This document shows, in pieces, positions 26,800 to 37,878 of a stretch of DNA of 64,000 bases. The position numbers and the translations under genes were made by a program. The DNA is from Phlebopus portentosus (taxonomy: Eukaryota > Basidiomycota > Agaricomycetes > Boletales > Boletinellaceae). Each line of letters opens with the position of its first letter. The first letter of the stretch is position 1. A model generated the notes under the pieces. It did no database searches and was not told the DNA's origin. It saw only the letters and a program-made list of their open reading frames with translations. The DNA is taken from assembly GCA_037892935.1 (NCBI GenBank), contig JAYXKI010000021.1, forward strand, positions 62,001 to 126,000. Direction: 5' to 3'.

Positions 26800-28640
26800 T
26801 CATACTATGGCTCTCCCCTACTTCAGATACCATATCCCTTCGCCGCCTACACCTCAGAGGACCAAGGCATACTCATACCACACTCTAGAGGCCATACGAG
26901 CACATATCTATGGATTCTAGCCTACGCTTCCCCCTGCGGTGCCCTCCAAGAGCCCAGATGAGTCCGCCGCTGGCTCCCTGGCACCCATACACATCCGCCG
27001 AAGGCTCCTACCCAGCACCAGACACCATAGGAGATGTCCCCCAATCATTATAGGCCTTCGTTATTACGATTCCTCATACGTACAGCCTTGAGGTGGATTT
27101 GGACACCCCTGCGGCGGCCCCCAAGCCTCAGATTGGTCCGGCGGCCACTCAGGCGTCCTCAGGTGCCCTCGCCGAGGCCTCCCACAACTTACCAGGCAGT
27201 CCCCCAAGGCCTATAGATTTATCTAGTATCATCCCTGCTTATATGCCACTAAAGGCCACAGTTTTACGAATCCACCGCCGATCGAGCGGCGAGTTGCAGA
27301 TCCGCCGCTCCGGCGCCCTCCTTAGTTACCATGGATCGCCTACACTATATATTGAGTGCGGCGGCGGCCTTGGGCGGCCCAGAGACCCTGACTGATGTGC
27401 CCTCTATCTCATATATGCGATATGAGCCTCCGAACATCGGCCCTGATGTTTCCCGACTTCCCCCCAAGCGGCGGGCGACTCTAGACCATATATGGCAGTC
27501 AGGCATGTGGTACAGTGGCGTGCCAAGCCACCGACCGCCGCCGCCAAGCCAGACTCCGCCGATGCCCGTTTTATTGCAGATACACAATATATCATACTAT
27601 TGGACAGCCCCCTCACGTTGGCGCTGCCGTACGCCTCCTAGAAGCTCCGGCGGCGGCCCTTGGCGAGCCCAGTGACTCAGGAGATGTTGTCAGACAGTAG
27701 GACTCATCGGCGAGAGCAGTAGAGTATATATAGAGTGTATATTCATCAGTAGACAAGAGAGATAGATGGGATAGAGAGCTTATACAGCACCCAAGGGCCA
27801 GGGTTCGAGATTCCCTCACTCTGAGCTCCCCCTCATGTACTGAGCTCCCCCATTGACTATATACTACCCTTGACTCGTCGTTCTATTCTCCTTCGGCGCC
27901 TCTGACATTTAGTGTGTGAGTTAGGACTGGGAACCTACCCCCAAACGTCCGCCGCACTACATCGTACCTGTCGGGCGGCCTCTATTCGACCTCGGCAGCC
28001 CTCCGGCGACCCAGGCCTCCTTTCCTATTCCCCTTCGGCGTCCTGTTCATCTGTTGGCCGCACGTTGCCCCTTATATTCATCGTATACGGTCCCTCCCTT
28101 TTGTTTATCCAGTTTACACTACCGCGGCGGATTTGCACAAGCTCCCTCATCCCCGGCGGCCCCCTATTCGACCTCGGCGGCCCTCCGGCGACACAGGCCT
28201 TCCATTGTATTCCCCCTCGGCGTCTTTTTCACCTACTCGCCGCACATTACGCCTCATATTCGTCATATACAGTTCCTAGCTTCGCCCTACTGAGATTGCG
28301 CTACTCCAGCGGACTCCTGTGACCTCCCCTTCTGTCCGGCGGACCTACTACTCCATTCCTTTCATACCTCGGCATCCCTAGGGCACTCCCCGACGTCTCT
28401 GATGGTTTTTGGCACCTGCCAGGTGGTTAGTGGTTAGAGTCTGATAGCTTGAGGCTTCATTTCTGGAGGTTTCTTCACACATTCAGCTCCCTTAGTAGGA
28501 CGGACATCTGTAGTGCCTTCAGATAGAGAGACCCACCAAAAATACCACACCGCGATCACTTATACCCAATATTACAATGAGAATGAACTCTATATAAGAG
28601 AAGATACTTATGATCATTGTCGGGCACGGATAAGTCTAAG
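26800..28640. other. GC-rich, CCGGCGG-laden stretch without a supportable gene
   Basis: About 1.8 kb with a composition unlike either side: many CGGCGGCC/CTCGGCG clusters alternating with TATATA-like tracts. Frames are short and proline/arginine rich, as expected for GC-rich non-coding DNA. It carries an internal imperfect duplicate with a 182-bp offset. It starts at the point where the host gene at 25569-26799 loses its first exon, so it may be a decayed insertion. Confidence 0.5.
27982..28290 (+). repeat. Imperfect direct repeat with 182-bp offset
   Basis: CTATTCGACCTCGGCAGCCC at 27982 and CTATTCGACCTCGGCGGCCC at 28164 start two related segments of at least 110 bp. They share CTCCGGCGAC, CAGGCC, TTCCCC.TCGGCGTC, GGCCGCAC/CGCCGCAC and CGT.TATAC in the same order, with scattered substitutions. 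Confidence 0.8.
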
Positions 28641-29147
28641 ACAATTTTAGAACATGTCAAGGAGAGTGGAGGATGAGAACCCACATAAATCTCTGTCCTG
28701 GCGTTCGACAGACATGTCGGTCATGGTCAGAGGGGAACAGACATCGATATCGATCAATCGACTCGATCTCATGGGAAAGCAAAGTCATGCCGTGAGACCA
28801 AATAGATATTTACGGATGCTTCATCAAAAAGAAGCATACTCTTCAAAAGAACTCACCAAAAGTGACTGCTGCTTCATAAATAAGAATCAGAGCTTCTTTG
28901 ATTGTTTCTGGCTCTGCAGGCAACGATCTCTATTTATACTCACACATATAAAATGCGAGCATTGCATTGAGGTTCCCTGGAGCTACATGGGCCGCACTGG
29001 TGAAAGCGTCTCCTGAGCGTTTGGAACACTTCCTATCAGAACAAATAAGTGCACAATGCAAGGAAAGGGGCAAGGCAAACAATCACACCTATCATTCATT
29101 GATCGTGTTCATCAGTGCTATATCCTTTAACAAGTTTGCCCAGGCCT
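28641..29147. other. No gene recognised
   Basis: About 500 bp with only short frames. On the minus strand a frame reading FKEVITMFHHGTSTPMKAW ends near 29070 and may be the last part of the coding remnant at 29148-29640 in a shifted frame. Confidence 0.4.
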
Positions 29148-29640
29148 TCATTGGAGTCGAGGTACCATGATGGAACATTGTGATAACCTCCTTGAACCAC
29201 GGCGAGGTGGCGTTCTGACGCACATCATTATGTCGTGTTGCAGTTTGATGTACATTTTGCACAAAGTGCACCCCTCATCAACTAGAACAACGAGTATTGA
29301 TCGTCTTTCATTGGGAGTGTGCTGTCCCTTAATTTTACATTCGAGATTTCTCATGAAGTGCATGTAAGATAGAACTGACGGGTCGCATCTATTATCCGGT
29401 TGTACATCAAATGCGATGGCTATCGAACCGTCAGGCATTGCCATACTCCTATGACAGTCAACGTACCAGCATTTAAGGCCAAAAGTGATTCCAAATGCAC
29501 TTGGTGTCGATTTCGTTAAAATCAACTTTCGGCCAGTATCCTCATTGGTTGTTCCGTCAAAGCGGTATGTTCTTATGGCGAAGACGATGGCAAATGTTGA
29601 GTACTTTATAGAACTAGGCACGGATCCCTGCCTGCAAGAG
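29148..29640 (-). pseudogene. Coding remnant of unknown function next to the transposase relic
   Basis: A 157-codon frame that begins without ATG shortly after a good 3' splice site (TTGCAG near 29633). It reads YSTFAIVFAIRTYRFDGTT ... SAFGITFGLKCWYVDC ... RSILVVLVDEGC. The composition looks like protein, but no family is recognised. Toward its end a different frame (QNATSPWFKEVITMFHHGT) takes over near 29230, which implies a frameshift or an unrecognised intron. It lies downstream of the transposase relic in the same direction and may be part of the same element or of an interrupted host gene. Confidence 0.35.
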
Positions 29641-29679
29641 GAAATAAAATAAACTCGTCAGATTCCACAAAGCCTGGAC

Positions 29680-30735
29680 TTGATTACGGAGAATGCAAGT
29701 TCAATAGGATTGTAGTCTGGTGAGTAAGGAGGAAGAAATTCAAGCCTGACACCCCTAAGCAAAGGGGTCAGTACATGCTGCGACTTGCATTGCTAGTGAG
29801 ACAGACCAAGATTTGATGAGCTCCCGAATCTCAGGAGCCTTGTGTATTGGGCAGTTGTCCATTACGATGACTGATTGATTACCGGGGAAGGGATGCATTT
29901 TGTCCAACAGGCTGGCGATGAATTCCGTGAACAATTTGGTATTGAATGCGCCCTGTACGATAGTGCAGTTGATTGTCCCATCGAGGCTGATAGCTGGCAA
30001 GACGGAGAAGCTAACGGAGTGAATCAGAAGCTTGTGACGCGCCACAAGAGACAGAATCACTGTTTCCCCCTATTGAAAAACTGCTTGCGACACGCATGGC
30101 GACCCTCAAGGGCCTAAGCAGTGTTGCAAAGAAAAGCCCGCTGATCGCAAGCACTCTCATCGACAAATAGCTGTTCTGCTGTATACTGAGAGGCAATACG
30201 TGCAACGTACTACACACGCAGAGTTTCATTCCACTCAAGAGCCCTTTTCAATAACTAGACCATGACGATTTCAGTTCGCGTGGACTGCGTGGGGAAGCAA
30301 AGCGACAGAGACAGCCACCTTCTTAAGTGTGAAACTGGCACGCAGCAAGGACCTGCGTATAGCCGCATCCAAAGCCTCCTTCTCCCATCTTTCCTGGAGC
30401 AGTAGCCTCAACTCATCGATGTAACGGTCATTGAGATTGCTTAGTGACCCGAAAAGCAACTACGTGGTGTGAACCAACAGCTACCAGGACAGGTTTCAAC
30501 ATGTGCATACCTCAGTGTGGATATAATCAAGCACTCGAGGCCTTCCACGAAAACCAAGTTCATGCGCAGCAACAGTCCCATTGCGCTTGAACTCTCGTAT
30601 TATCCGGAAAACTGTTGTCTTGGGTATGTCGGTCAAGGCTGCGATCTGAGAGGCGCTGAGTTTCTTGTTCATAGTGATGATGCATTCCCGTAAATTGTTG
30701 GACAGCTGTCTGCTATATCGCCAGAGTTGCATGAA
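29680..30735 (-). pseudogene. Tc1/mariner-type transposase relic
   Basis: Scattered pieces on the minus strand in the right order. First a helix-turn-helix N-terminus (LSASQIAALTDIPKTTVFRI, then GRPRVL) at 30720-30520; a linker (YIDELRLLLQERWEKEALD) near 30420; the first catalytic block FVDESACDQR near 30150; the second, VIVMDNCPIHKAPEI, near 29850; and the third, FLPPYSPDYNPIELAFSVIK, near 29720. This is the DDE arrangement of the Tc1/mariner/IS630 superfamily. Two internal TAG stops and at least one frameshift separate the pieces, so it is inactive. I did not find convincing terminal inverted repeats. Confidence 0.8.
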
Positions 30736-30739
30736 TGAA

Positions 30740-32340
30740 TGCTCAACATAAGCTGTAGAGATGGTGACTGTGAAGATGGTGATGGCTCGAGATCAAGTGG
30801 CGACTCGACACGTGAGTTAACCCTTCATCCTCACATGCGTCGCTGCTCCTATCTCTTTGCCGTGATGCCTCATCTCTCATGATGGTCCGTCCCCAGCAAC
30901 TGGGGGTTCCCTCATGCCTGTAGGTGATGAGGGATTGGTGAGGATGAGGAGGGAACTGTGGACAAGTGATGAGAGCTGCTGTGCAGGGAGATACTGCATA
31001 CGAAAGACTACCGTCGTGTGTGTACACTCATGTTTCTCTGAGAGATGTTTCTGCGGCCCTGGCAGACACACTCAGTTTGGTTGTAGCAGGAGTGCATGAT
31101 GGCTGAGCTGACCTTGTTCGCCCTTGCCCAGATATGATTTTGGGTGACATTTCAGCAGAGGATGGTCACCGAGGTGGTTTCAAGTCTGATTGGTAGATAG
31201 TACATGTAATGTAGCTACACCCAAGCCTAACTCAGCTCAGCTACTGTCTTGGCTGAAAGCGCCTATGCTGCTGTCTTTTTAGCAGAAACAATCAGATTTT
31301 TTGGTGTCCGAATGCGTGAGTTATGACAGATGTAATGAAGTAGGGGAGATTTCTGCGAGCAGGAGTGACAACAAACCACCCAGTTTCACTACCACAATCA
31401 TGTCAGGGAGCCTTGAGGAGTTGCGTACAGGTGCCCACTGGGCTGGCCTGATTTATCAAACTTGAATCAGATTTTTCCGGATGACGTTGGGCAAGCTATG
31501 ATTTTTACACTGAACGGAGGGCATGACAAGGATTTAGCACAATGATGCTATCTTTTTAGTAGCGAAGTACATACTCAACAAAACCCAGACATTTTTATAT
31601 GTACTGGAGCGCATTTTCGAGCAGGTTTTTTACATGGTTATATCAGATTTTTATGTGCTGTATTGACTGAGATATTCGTTTTTTTTTTTTTGCTCATCCA
31701 GGATGCACTATGCATCAAAAATACACGTGATTTTCCAAATTGCCAACAATTTTGCAATTAGCTGTAATATTGCAAAGGACTACCTCAGACTCTGTAGCAC
31801 AGCATACGTGTTACGTATACCCGTAACTGCGCTTTCAAGCACCGCCACTTTGTTCCGTTTTGTTTGATGACCGCCCAGTCACGTCACTCATCATCGTGAC
31901 CACCTTGGTTGCACTCGCGTGCATGTACGTGTAAGCCTCCATCCGAATACAACGACCACCGTCAGGTCTTCACCGGTTCTTCAATACATCAACACGTTGT
32001 CAGGGACACGCCTCACACGTCGGATGCACACCCATCGTCGTCCCGCCAGAAGCAATCCTCACATCTTCACCGTCTGAAATGAGCGTTAAAGGTCCACTGG
32101 GCACCACATCCGTCCCTTTTAAGCCCTTCACGCGACTCACCTTTCCCGAACCTCGTGCTCTATCTGTTGCAGTCGAGGACAGAGGTGTGAAGAAGCAACG
32201 ACAAATGTAGGGAACGACACGTACACTAATAAACAACGCGACCACCGGAATGGCCCAGGAACTCAGCGTACACTTGTATCTCATTGGTGTGGCATATCGT
32301 ACAGCGTTGGAAGATGACCCGAGAAGGACTACGGAAGGAG
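30740..32340. other. 1.6 kb without a supportable gene
   Basis: Only short frames; a T11 run at 31681-31691. A long antisense frame at 32000-32542 lies partly opposite the start of the Mlp1-like pseudogene and is not supported as a gene. Confidence 0.5.
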
Positions 32341-35300
32341 ACAGTGGAAAGTGTCTGAACATGAAGCACGGGGCGGGACACTTCCAGCTACCACTACTAT
32401 CGTCGTAACGGGTCAACGGATCTGTCGAGCCAACTGTATAGAGAGAGAGCTTGAGGAGATCCGAACTACCTTCGAGGCATACCGAAAGGAAATGGACGTC
32501 GATGCTGTCAAGCTTCGCAAAGAGGTTCTTCAGTACCATCATGAATCCAGCCAGTCGAGTGTGGCGCTCGAAGGCTAACGCGAGGATTGAGTGAGTTTAT
32601 TCTCTTTTTGTTCTCATCGGGTCAAGCTCACCATTTGGGTCAGAGCGGCATCGCATGGCTCGGGAATATCCTGCAGGAGCGAGAAGCTCAAAATCTTCGG
32701 AAACGGAACCAACAATCGCACGATCAGTACACACGTCTGGATATCGTATGCAACTATGCTGCCGAGGGTTTAGCCTCTGCTGATACCCAGATCGAGCGAT
32801 TGCAGAACGAATGCGCCAATTTTTGTGCGAAAAGAAGATCCGGGAGGTGCGTATCCGTTAGTTAGCTCGTCTTGTGATTCATATTAACTGGAGATATAGA
32901 ATGTGCAGACTCGACTAATTGATGAGAACAAGGTTCTGTCTCTAGAGCGGTCTGGCATGACGGACTTGATTGTCAAGGTTCAGAAAACGGACAATGACAT
33001 TGACAAGGCGAATGGAAGTGATGAGAAGATTTGGAAGATTTGAGTCCCAATTCCATGACCTGGAGAGCCAAAGCGTAAGTGCTCCTCTATATAGCGTTTG
33101 CTTTGGCGTAGTAGCACTCAATTTTGAATGCTCTAGTCAGGATCTTCGAACTCAGCTTTCCCGCGAGCGTGACACAGCTCGACAAATTTAATTGCAGAAG
33201 GATATCGAAGCTCAGGAACTGCGAACTAAGATTGATCACTCCGTAAGTCAGATTCTTCTGAAAATGTCTTCTATGTCACTGAATACTATGGTAGGTGGAG
33301 AACTTGCCAAGGGCCAGAGAGTCTCTTGTTGAGGCTGAGACAAGTCGGAAACACCTACGAGAACCGGTGGATGAGCTTGTTAAGCAGGTGCAGATGAATG
33401 CTGAAAGGATTGCCATTCATGAGCGACGTACTGACACTTCACGTCCACCCGCCGGCGAGGACGGCTCAGAGCAGGAACTCAAGGTTGAAGTTGCCGTACT
33501 CCGGTAAGTTTGACCGTATTTTTGTATTCACTGGTCATTGACTTTCTTGGTACCTCTTAGGGCTGCAATGAATGTCGCCGAAGCTGATCTTGCCTCTGCA
33601 CGCGGTCATGTGTAGCAGTTCCAGGCTAGTGAAGCTGCTCTGCAATGACTGTCTGCCACGCATGATGAGTATGAGGCGTCGACCGAAGCTCAGATTGCTG
33701 ATCTTCATCATATCTAGGCCGAACGGAGGTGCTTGAGGAGAAACTATCATCTGTGCAGGATGAAATCACTCGACTAAGTACGCAGAACGGCGATTTCCTG
33801 CAAAGACTCGAAAAGGAACATGAAGTGTTCGCTCAGGACAGAAAGATGCTGGAGGGCACGGTTATTGATATCACCAACGCTGAGATGGGATCACGCACCG
33901 GTCAATCATTTCATGAGAACGAGATACGAGAGCAGATGCAACATGCCAAGGCGGGTCCATTATGATGTCAAGAGCATCAATGAACCTAATCTCTGTATAA
34001 AGGCTGCTGAAGAGAAATATTCTCGCGAATTGTCACTCATGCCGAGTCGATCGAGGTCGTAGACGCTTTCAAGAAGGAGCTCAGTGAGGCGCGGGCTTCT
34101 TACGTGAGAAGACGATTCAAGCTGAGACTGCTCAGGCGAACTTGGAACCAACAGCAAGAAGTTCTTTATAAGGAGATTGCAGATCTCACAGCTTGGTAAA
34201 CACAGCTCTTCGTTCACATCTTCATAGATCTCTAAGCGAGAATACAGTCGCAAAGACCTTGTGGCACGAATAGTCTGCTTCACCAGCACCTGGAGTCCGT
34301 CAGCTCACAACTTCTCGTATACGTCAAGCTGCGTATTCAAACATGAACGTGCCAGAGTCGGGTGGCGGTGATGATGTGGATGGACGTATGGCGGAGAGGA
34401 AATTGTTGATCTTCAACTGGAGCTCTTTAAGCAGGAGAACGCACGGCAAAAGACATAGGTTGACCATCTCAGCCAGGTTCTTGAAGAAACACGGACGGCA
34501 CTGTCATGTAAGTCTGTACCGTTCTGCTTATCCTTGCCATGCATTGTAATTCATCCAGCAGGAGCGTGAAGAAGCGGCGAAGCTATCAGTAATTCTGCTG
34601 AGCATGCCGAACTGCTGGATAGGATTGACCAGCTCAACATTCTCCGTGAAAGCAACGCGACGCTTCGTGCAGAGTGTGAAGCACAGGTTCGCAAAGCACG
34701 CCAGCTTGAGACGACGCTCAATCGCCCCCAATCGGAATTGAAGACGCAAAGAAGACGCAAAGACTATTCGTGTTGAGCTTGATGCCAAGAATGCTCAGAT
34801 TCAACGGCTTGAAACCGAGGGCCGTCAATGGAAGGAACGGAATGCTCAGCTTCTTATGAAGGCAAGTGAACTGATCCGTATTTAAAGTATTTATACTTGA
34901 AGGCTTATTGATAACGATTAGTACGATCGTATTGGCCCGAACGACGTCCAAGCTCTCAAAGACGAGATCGAAGACTTACAGATTGATCTCTGTAAGGCCG
35001 AAGAAGAGAAGGCTGCTTATACTACCGAGAAGGATGCACGGACTAAACTTGTATGTTTGGCACACTCTCTGAACAGACGCATCGCTGCCCAATTGATCTT
35101 ACAGTTTGAGGACACGCAGGTTATACACTCGCCGACTTCCGAACGAAATACTCGTCTCTAGGGCAGGAACCTCGCGACCGATCCGGGCAACTGAATCATT
35201 ATATTTTCAAGTTGAAAGAGACTGTCGCTGAGCTGCGAAGGCAAGTCAAGGGCCTGTCCGACGAAAAGGAACGCCTCGCCAATCAGGTAGCCGCAGCGGC

Positions 35301-35830
35301 GACACCATCGGATTCAAATGTCGAGGTGGAGTCGTTGAGAACACAACTGGCGGTTGCCGTCCAGGAGAAAGAGACATCGGCGGAGTTACTAGCCGAATTG
35401 AGCAAAGTGGCGAAGAGTGCCTGCGATTACGAGGCTGCTTTGGTGAGTGTACTAAATTTTGATTGTCAGCGACATTTGTCCAGTCTGCTCTCCGTGAGGA
35501 AAGGGCCAAGTTATTCGCGGAGAAAGCTTCTGGACAAACCGACGTTGCAGCGGTTGAAAGCACCGATGTCGCCCAAGTTCGACAGCAGCTTGAATCTGAG
35601 AAGGTGGAGCTTACAAAGGCTCGAGACGACGCCCTCGCACGTGCGAAGAACGCGGAAGAGTGCGCTCTCAAGGCATTGCATGGAGTCAGGAATTTCCGTC
35701 TGCAGAATGTAAGTTGTTGCCTTGGTTCTTATCTTGAAATTCTCTCATCACTGAATTAATTAGAAGTTCCAGGCGCGCATTGCTTAGAATGAAAAGCGCA
35801 AGATCGCTGATGCAGAGAAGCTTGCTATCT
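32340..35830 (+). pseudogene. Decayed copy of an Mlp1/TPR nuclear-basket nucleoporin gene
   Basis: A chain of coiled-coil segments in one direction, broken by many stops and frameshifts and separated by intron remnants. Recognisable order: ERELEEIRTTFEAYRKEMD; SADTQIERLQNECAN; RLIDENKVLSLERSGMTDL; DLRTQLSRERDTARQI; LVEAETSRKHLREPVDELV; AAMNVAEADLASARGHV; LSATHDEYEASTEAQI; then QWKERNAQLLMK and YDRIGPNDVQALKDEIEDL on either side of an intron, the latter characteristic of TPR/Mlp1 proteins, which form the nuclear-pore basket. In-frame stops occur for example near 33613, 33646 and 33716. Intron-like GT..AG gaps are kept, so the copy came from genomic DNA rather than from a messenger. An intact copy is expected elsewhere in the genome. 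Confidence 0.75.
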
Positions 35831-36341
35831 CGTTGATATCATTGAACTCGTTCTAGCCCTCGTCAAGCGAGTCCGTACCTCTGTACAAAGGCTCGGATTT
35901 AGACAATGTTCTACCTAGCATGGGAAGCGAGACACTCATACCGGGACGATATTTGCGCGCCTTACGTACCTTAGTCGACAGTCCAGCAGCCACCCGCGTG
36001 CCTCATCCAGTCGGACGGCCGATTTCAACCTTGATGCGTGATGAATCCAGTATCCGATGTAGTAGTCTGTCTGTGCTAGCGAAGGTTCAGCATGGCAATT
36101 GGTTGATGGATCATTTGGCAGTACACAATTATATCAATTGCTTTCTACTGAGGTGGGCGGCGGTCTCTCGAAGCTCAGGCACGAGATTTGCATGCGACGT
36201 GGCGGTAACGGGCTACTCCGCAAGTGTTTGAAGTGTTGTATTCTGAAAAATTTTGCGTGTTTCCGTGAGCAGGAGGGGGGTAGTTATGTTAAAATTGTAG
36301 TCGGGGAAACTTTTTCCTGACTCCGGAGTCCAGCGTCATAG

Positions 36342-36530
36342 AAAAAAAACCCAAGGTGTGTGCTCGAACCGGGCGTGCGCTCCCGACGACAGTCGAGAAT
36401 GCAAGACGCATCTCTGGGGAGGACGTTCAGGTAGAAAGCTAAGCGTATCTCATGATTAGTTGGCGGATACACTGCAAGTACTCCGTCTACCAGACCTATC
36501 GGGATAAACAAGTATTAGTATTAGTAGTAG
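36342..36530 (-). ncRNA. Possible Pol III transcription unit or SINE tail
   Basis: On the minus strand, GGTTCGAGCAC (36370-36360) matches the core of the tRNA B box GGTTCGANNCC except for the last base, and is followed 10 bases later by a T8 run (36349-36342), a Pol III terminator. About 140 bp upstream lies GGTCTGGTAGACGG, a poor A-box candidate. No tRNA cloverleaf can be drawn with confidence. It may be a tRNA-derived SINE or chance. Confidence 0.25.
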
Positions 36531-36661
36531 TATGTAGAAATTAAGTGCGACATTATGATCGACAGTATTTACCAAAAGCGCACAAGCGGCGAGTTTCAGA
36601 CTCCGCCGAAATAAAAAACCTGTTGCCAGTTGCCATGCCAGTCACCAGTATCAGTCGCGTG

Positions 36662-36749
36662 ACGATTACGTAGCAGTCATGTGGCAGTTACGTAGCGGTC
36701 ACGTTGCAGTTACGTAGTGGTCACGTTGCAGTTACGTGACAGCTTCGCA
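36662..36749 (+). repeat. 22-bp tandem repeat, about four units
   Basis: GCAGTTACGTAGCGGTCACG starts units at 36684 and, with small changes, at 36706 and 36728; a degenerate unit precedes at 36662. Most units contain the palindrome TACGTA and a TCACGT/TCATGT step. Confidence 0.9.
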
Positions 36750-37261
36750 CCAGTAGTGTGACTAGCACTACACGTTACAGCTGCTGAATTCAAAATTTTG
36801 AAGGTCCTTCCTATATTTAAAATTTTTGTAAGAATTTCTTCTGCTTGAAAACAATAAAGAGAATTACAAATTTAGACTTCTCCCTTTTCTTAAATTTTTG
36901 AATATATTCCTGAACTTCCGCTATTTTTAATATTATATCCTACAAAATGTTATTAGTTGTATAAAATATTAATATATGTTCTTAAGCCACATAAATTTGT
37001 AAAACTCGATAGATTATGCAAGGCACAAAAATTTGAAAAAAAGTAATCCTCAGAAACTTCTAATTCTTGATGTTTGAAAAATGAGAATCAAAAAATAATC
37101 TTTAGAATCCTATTCCCACATTTCAAATACTTCAAATTTCGTATAATTAAAAATGTGTTCCAAAAGATATTATTCTGCTTTCTTATTCTGGATCAAATTT
37201 CTTAAGCTACAAAATAGGGATCTGCCCCCTGTGTACCCTACCCCAACGCACCGGTGTGAGA

Positions 37262-37878
37262 TAAGATACAGGAAGTATAAACTCGACTACCCGTGACGCG
37301 CGTGGCGAGACCCTGACTTACCTTATTCGGTACCACAACACAACACCTTAATTCTGCCTCTCATGTTGCACAAACATAGAATTGGACTCCACAGATATCT
37401 TCAGACTGAAATTAGCTACACATCTACGGTTTTAATTTTCGAAAATATTGGGAATTGGCTTCCCAATTATGGAAATAAAACCTTTTGTGCCAAACAACCC
37501 AGAATTTATTTTCCAGCCTTCTGGCAAAGTTTCGGAAAATTTTGAAATTCTCAAACCAAGATTTTTGCCGCTTCCGGCTGTTACCGGATGACTAATTTAA
37601 TTCATATATAGTAACTTAAGATATTACTAAGTACAATTAAGTAAGCAATACTTCCAATGGGTCTCAAGAGTGCTTCAATAAGGGTGTAAACTGCATAGAG
37701 ACTCTATATTCACCCTTCTAAGTGCCTCCACATGAACTACAAGTGGTTTTCAAGCATTCGGAAAATTCAACCTCGAGATTTTTGCCACAGGGTCCTTCCT
37801 AATTGGGTTAGTACAGGGTCCATCAGGGTCATCAGGTCACGCGTGACAGGTAGTCGAGTTTATACTTCCTGTATCTTA
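37262..37878. mobile_element. 617-bp element with terminal inverted repeats (MITE-like)
   Basis: TAAGATACAGGAAGTATAAA at 37262 is repeated inverted at the right end, 37878. The perfect part runs about 30 bases and similarity continues, with changes, to about 60 (both sides reach a CCCTGA motif). The inside has no coding frame and contains two related CGGAAAATT...GATTTTTGCC segments (near 37530 and 37757). No target duplication was evident. It looks like a non-autonomous DNA transposon; no transposase of its own is present. Confidence 0.7.

Larger units (their letters stand above)
35831..37261. other. AT-rich stretch with tandem repeat and a possible Pol III unit
   Basis: No protein gene. It holds the signals listed at 36342-36370, the 22-bp tandem repeat at 36662-36749, and a strongly AT-rich part (about 36780-37200). 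Confidence 0.5.

Noticed and set aside
32000..32542. 180-codon minus-strand frame
   Set aside because: Overlaps the start of the Mlp1/TPR pseudogene on the opposite strand and lacks features of its own.
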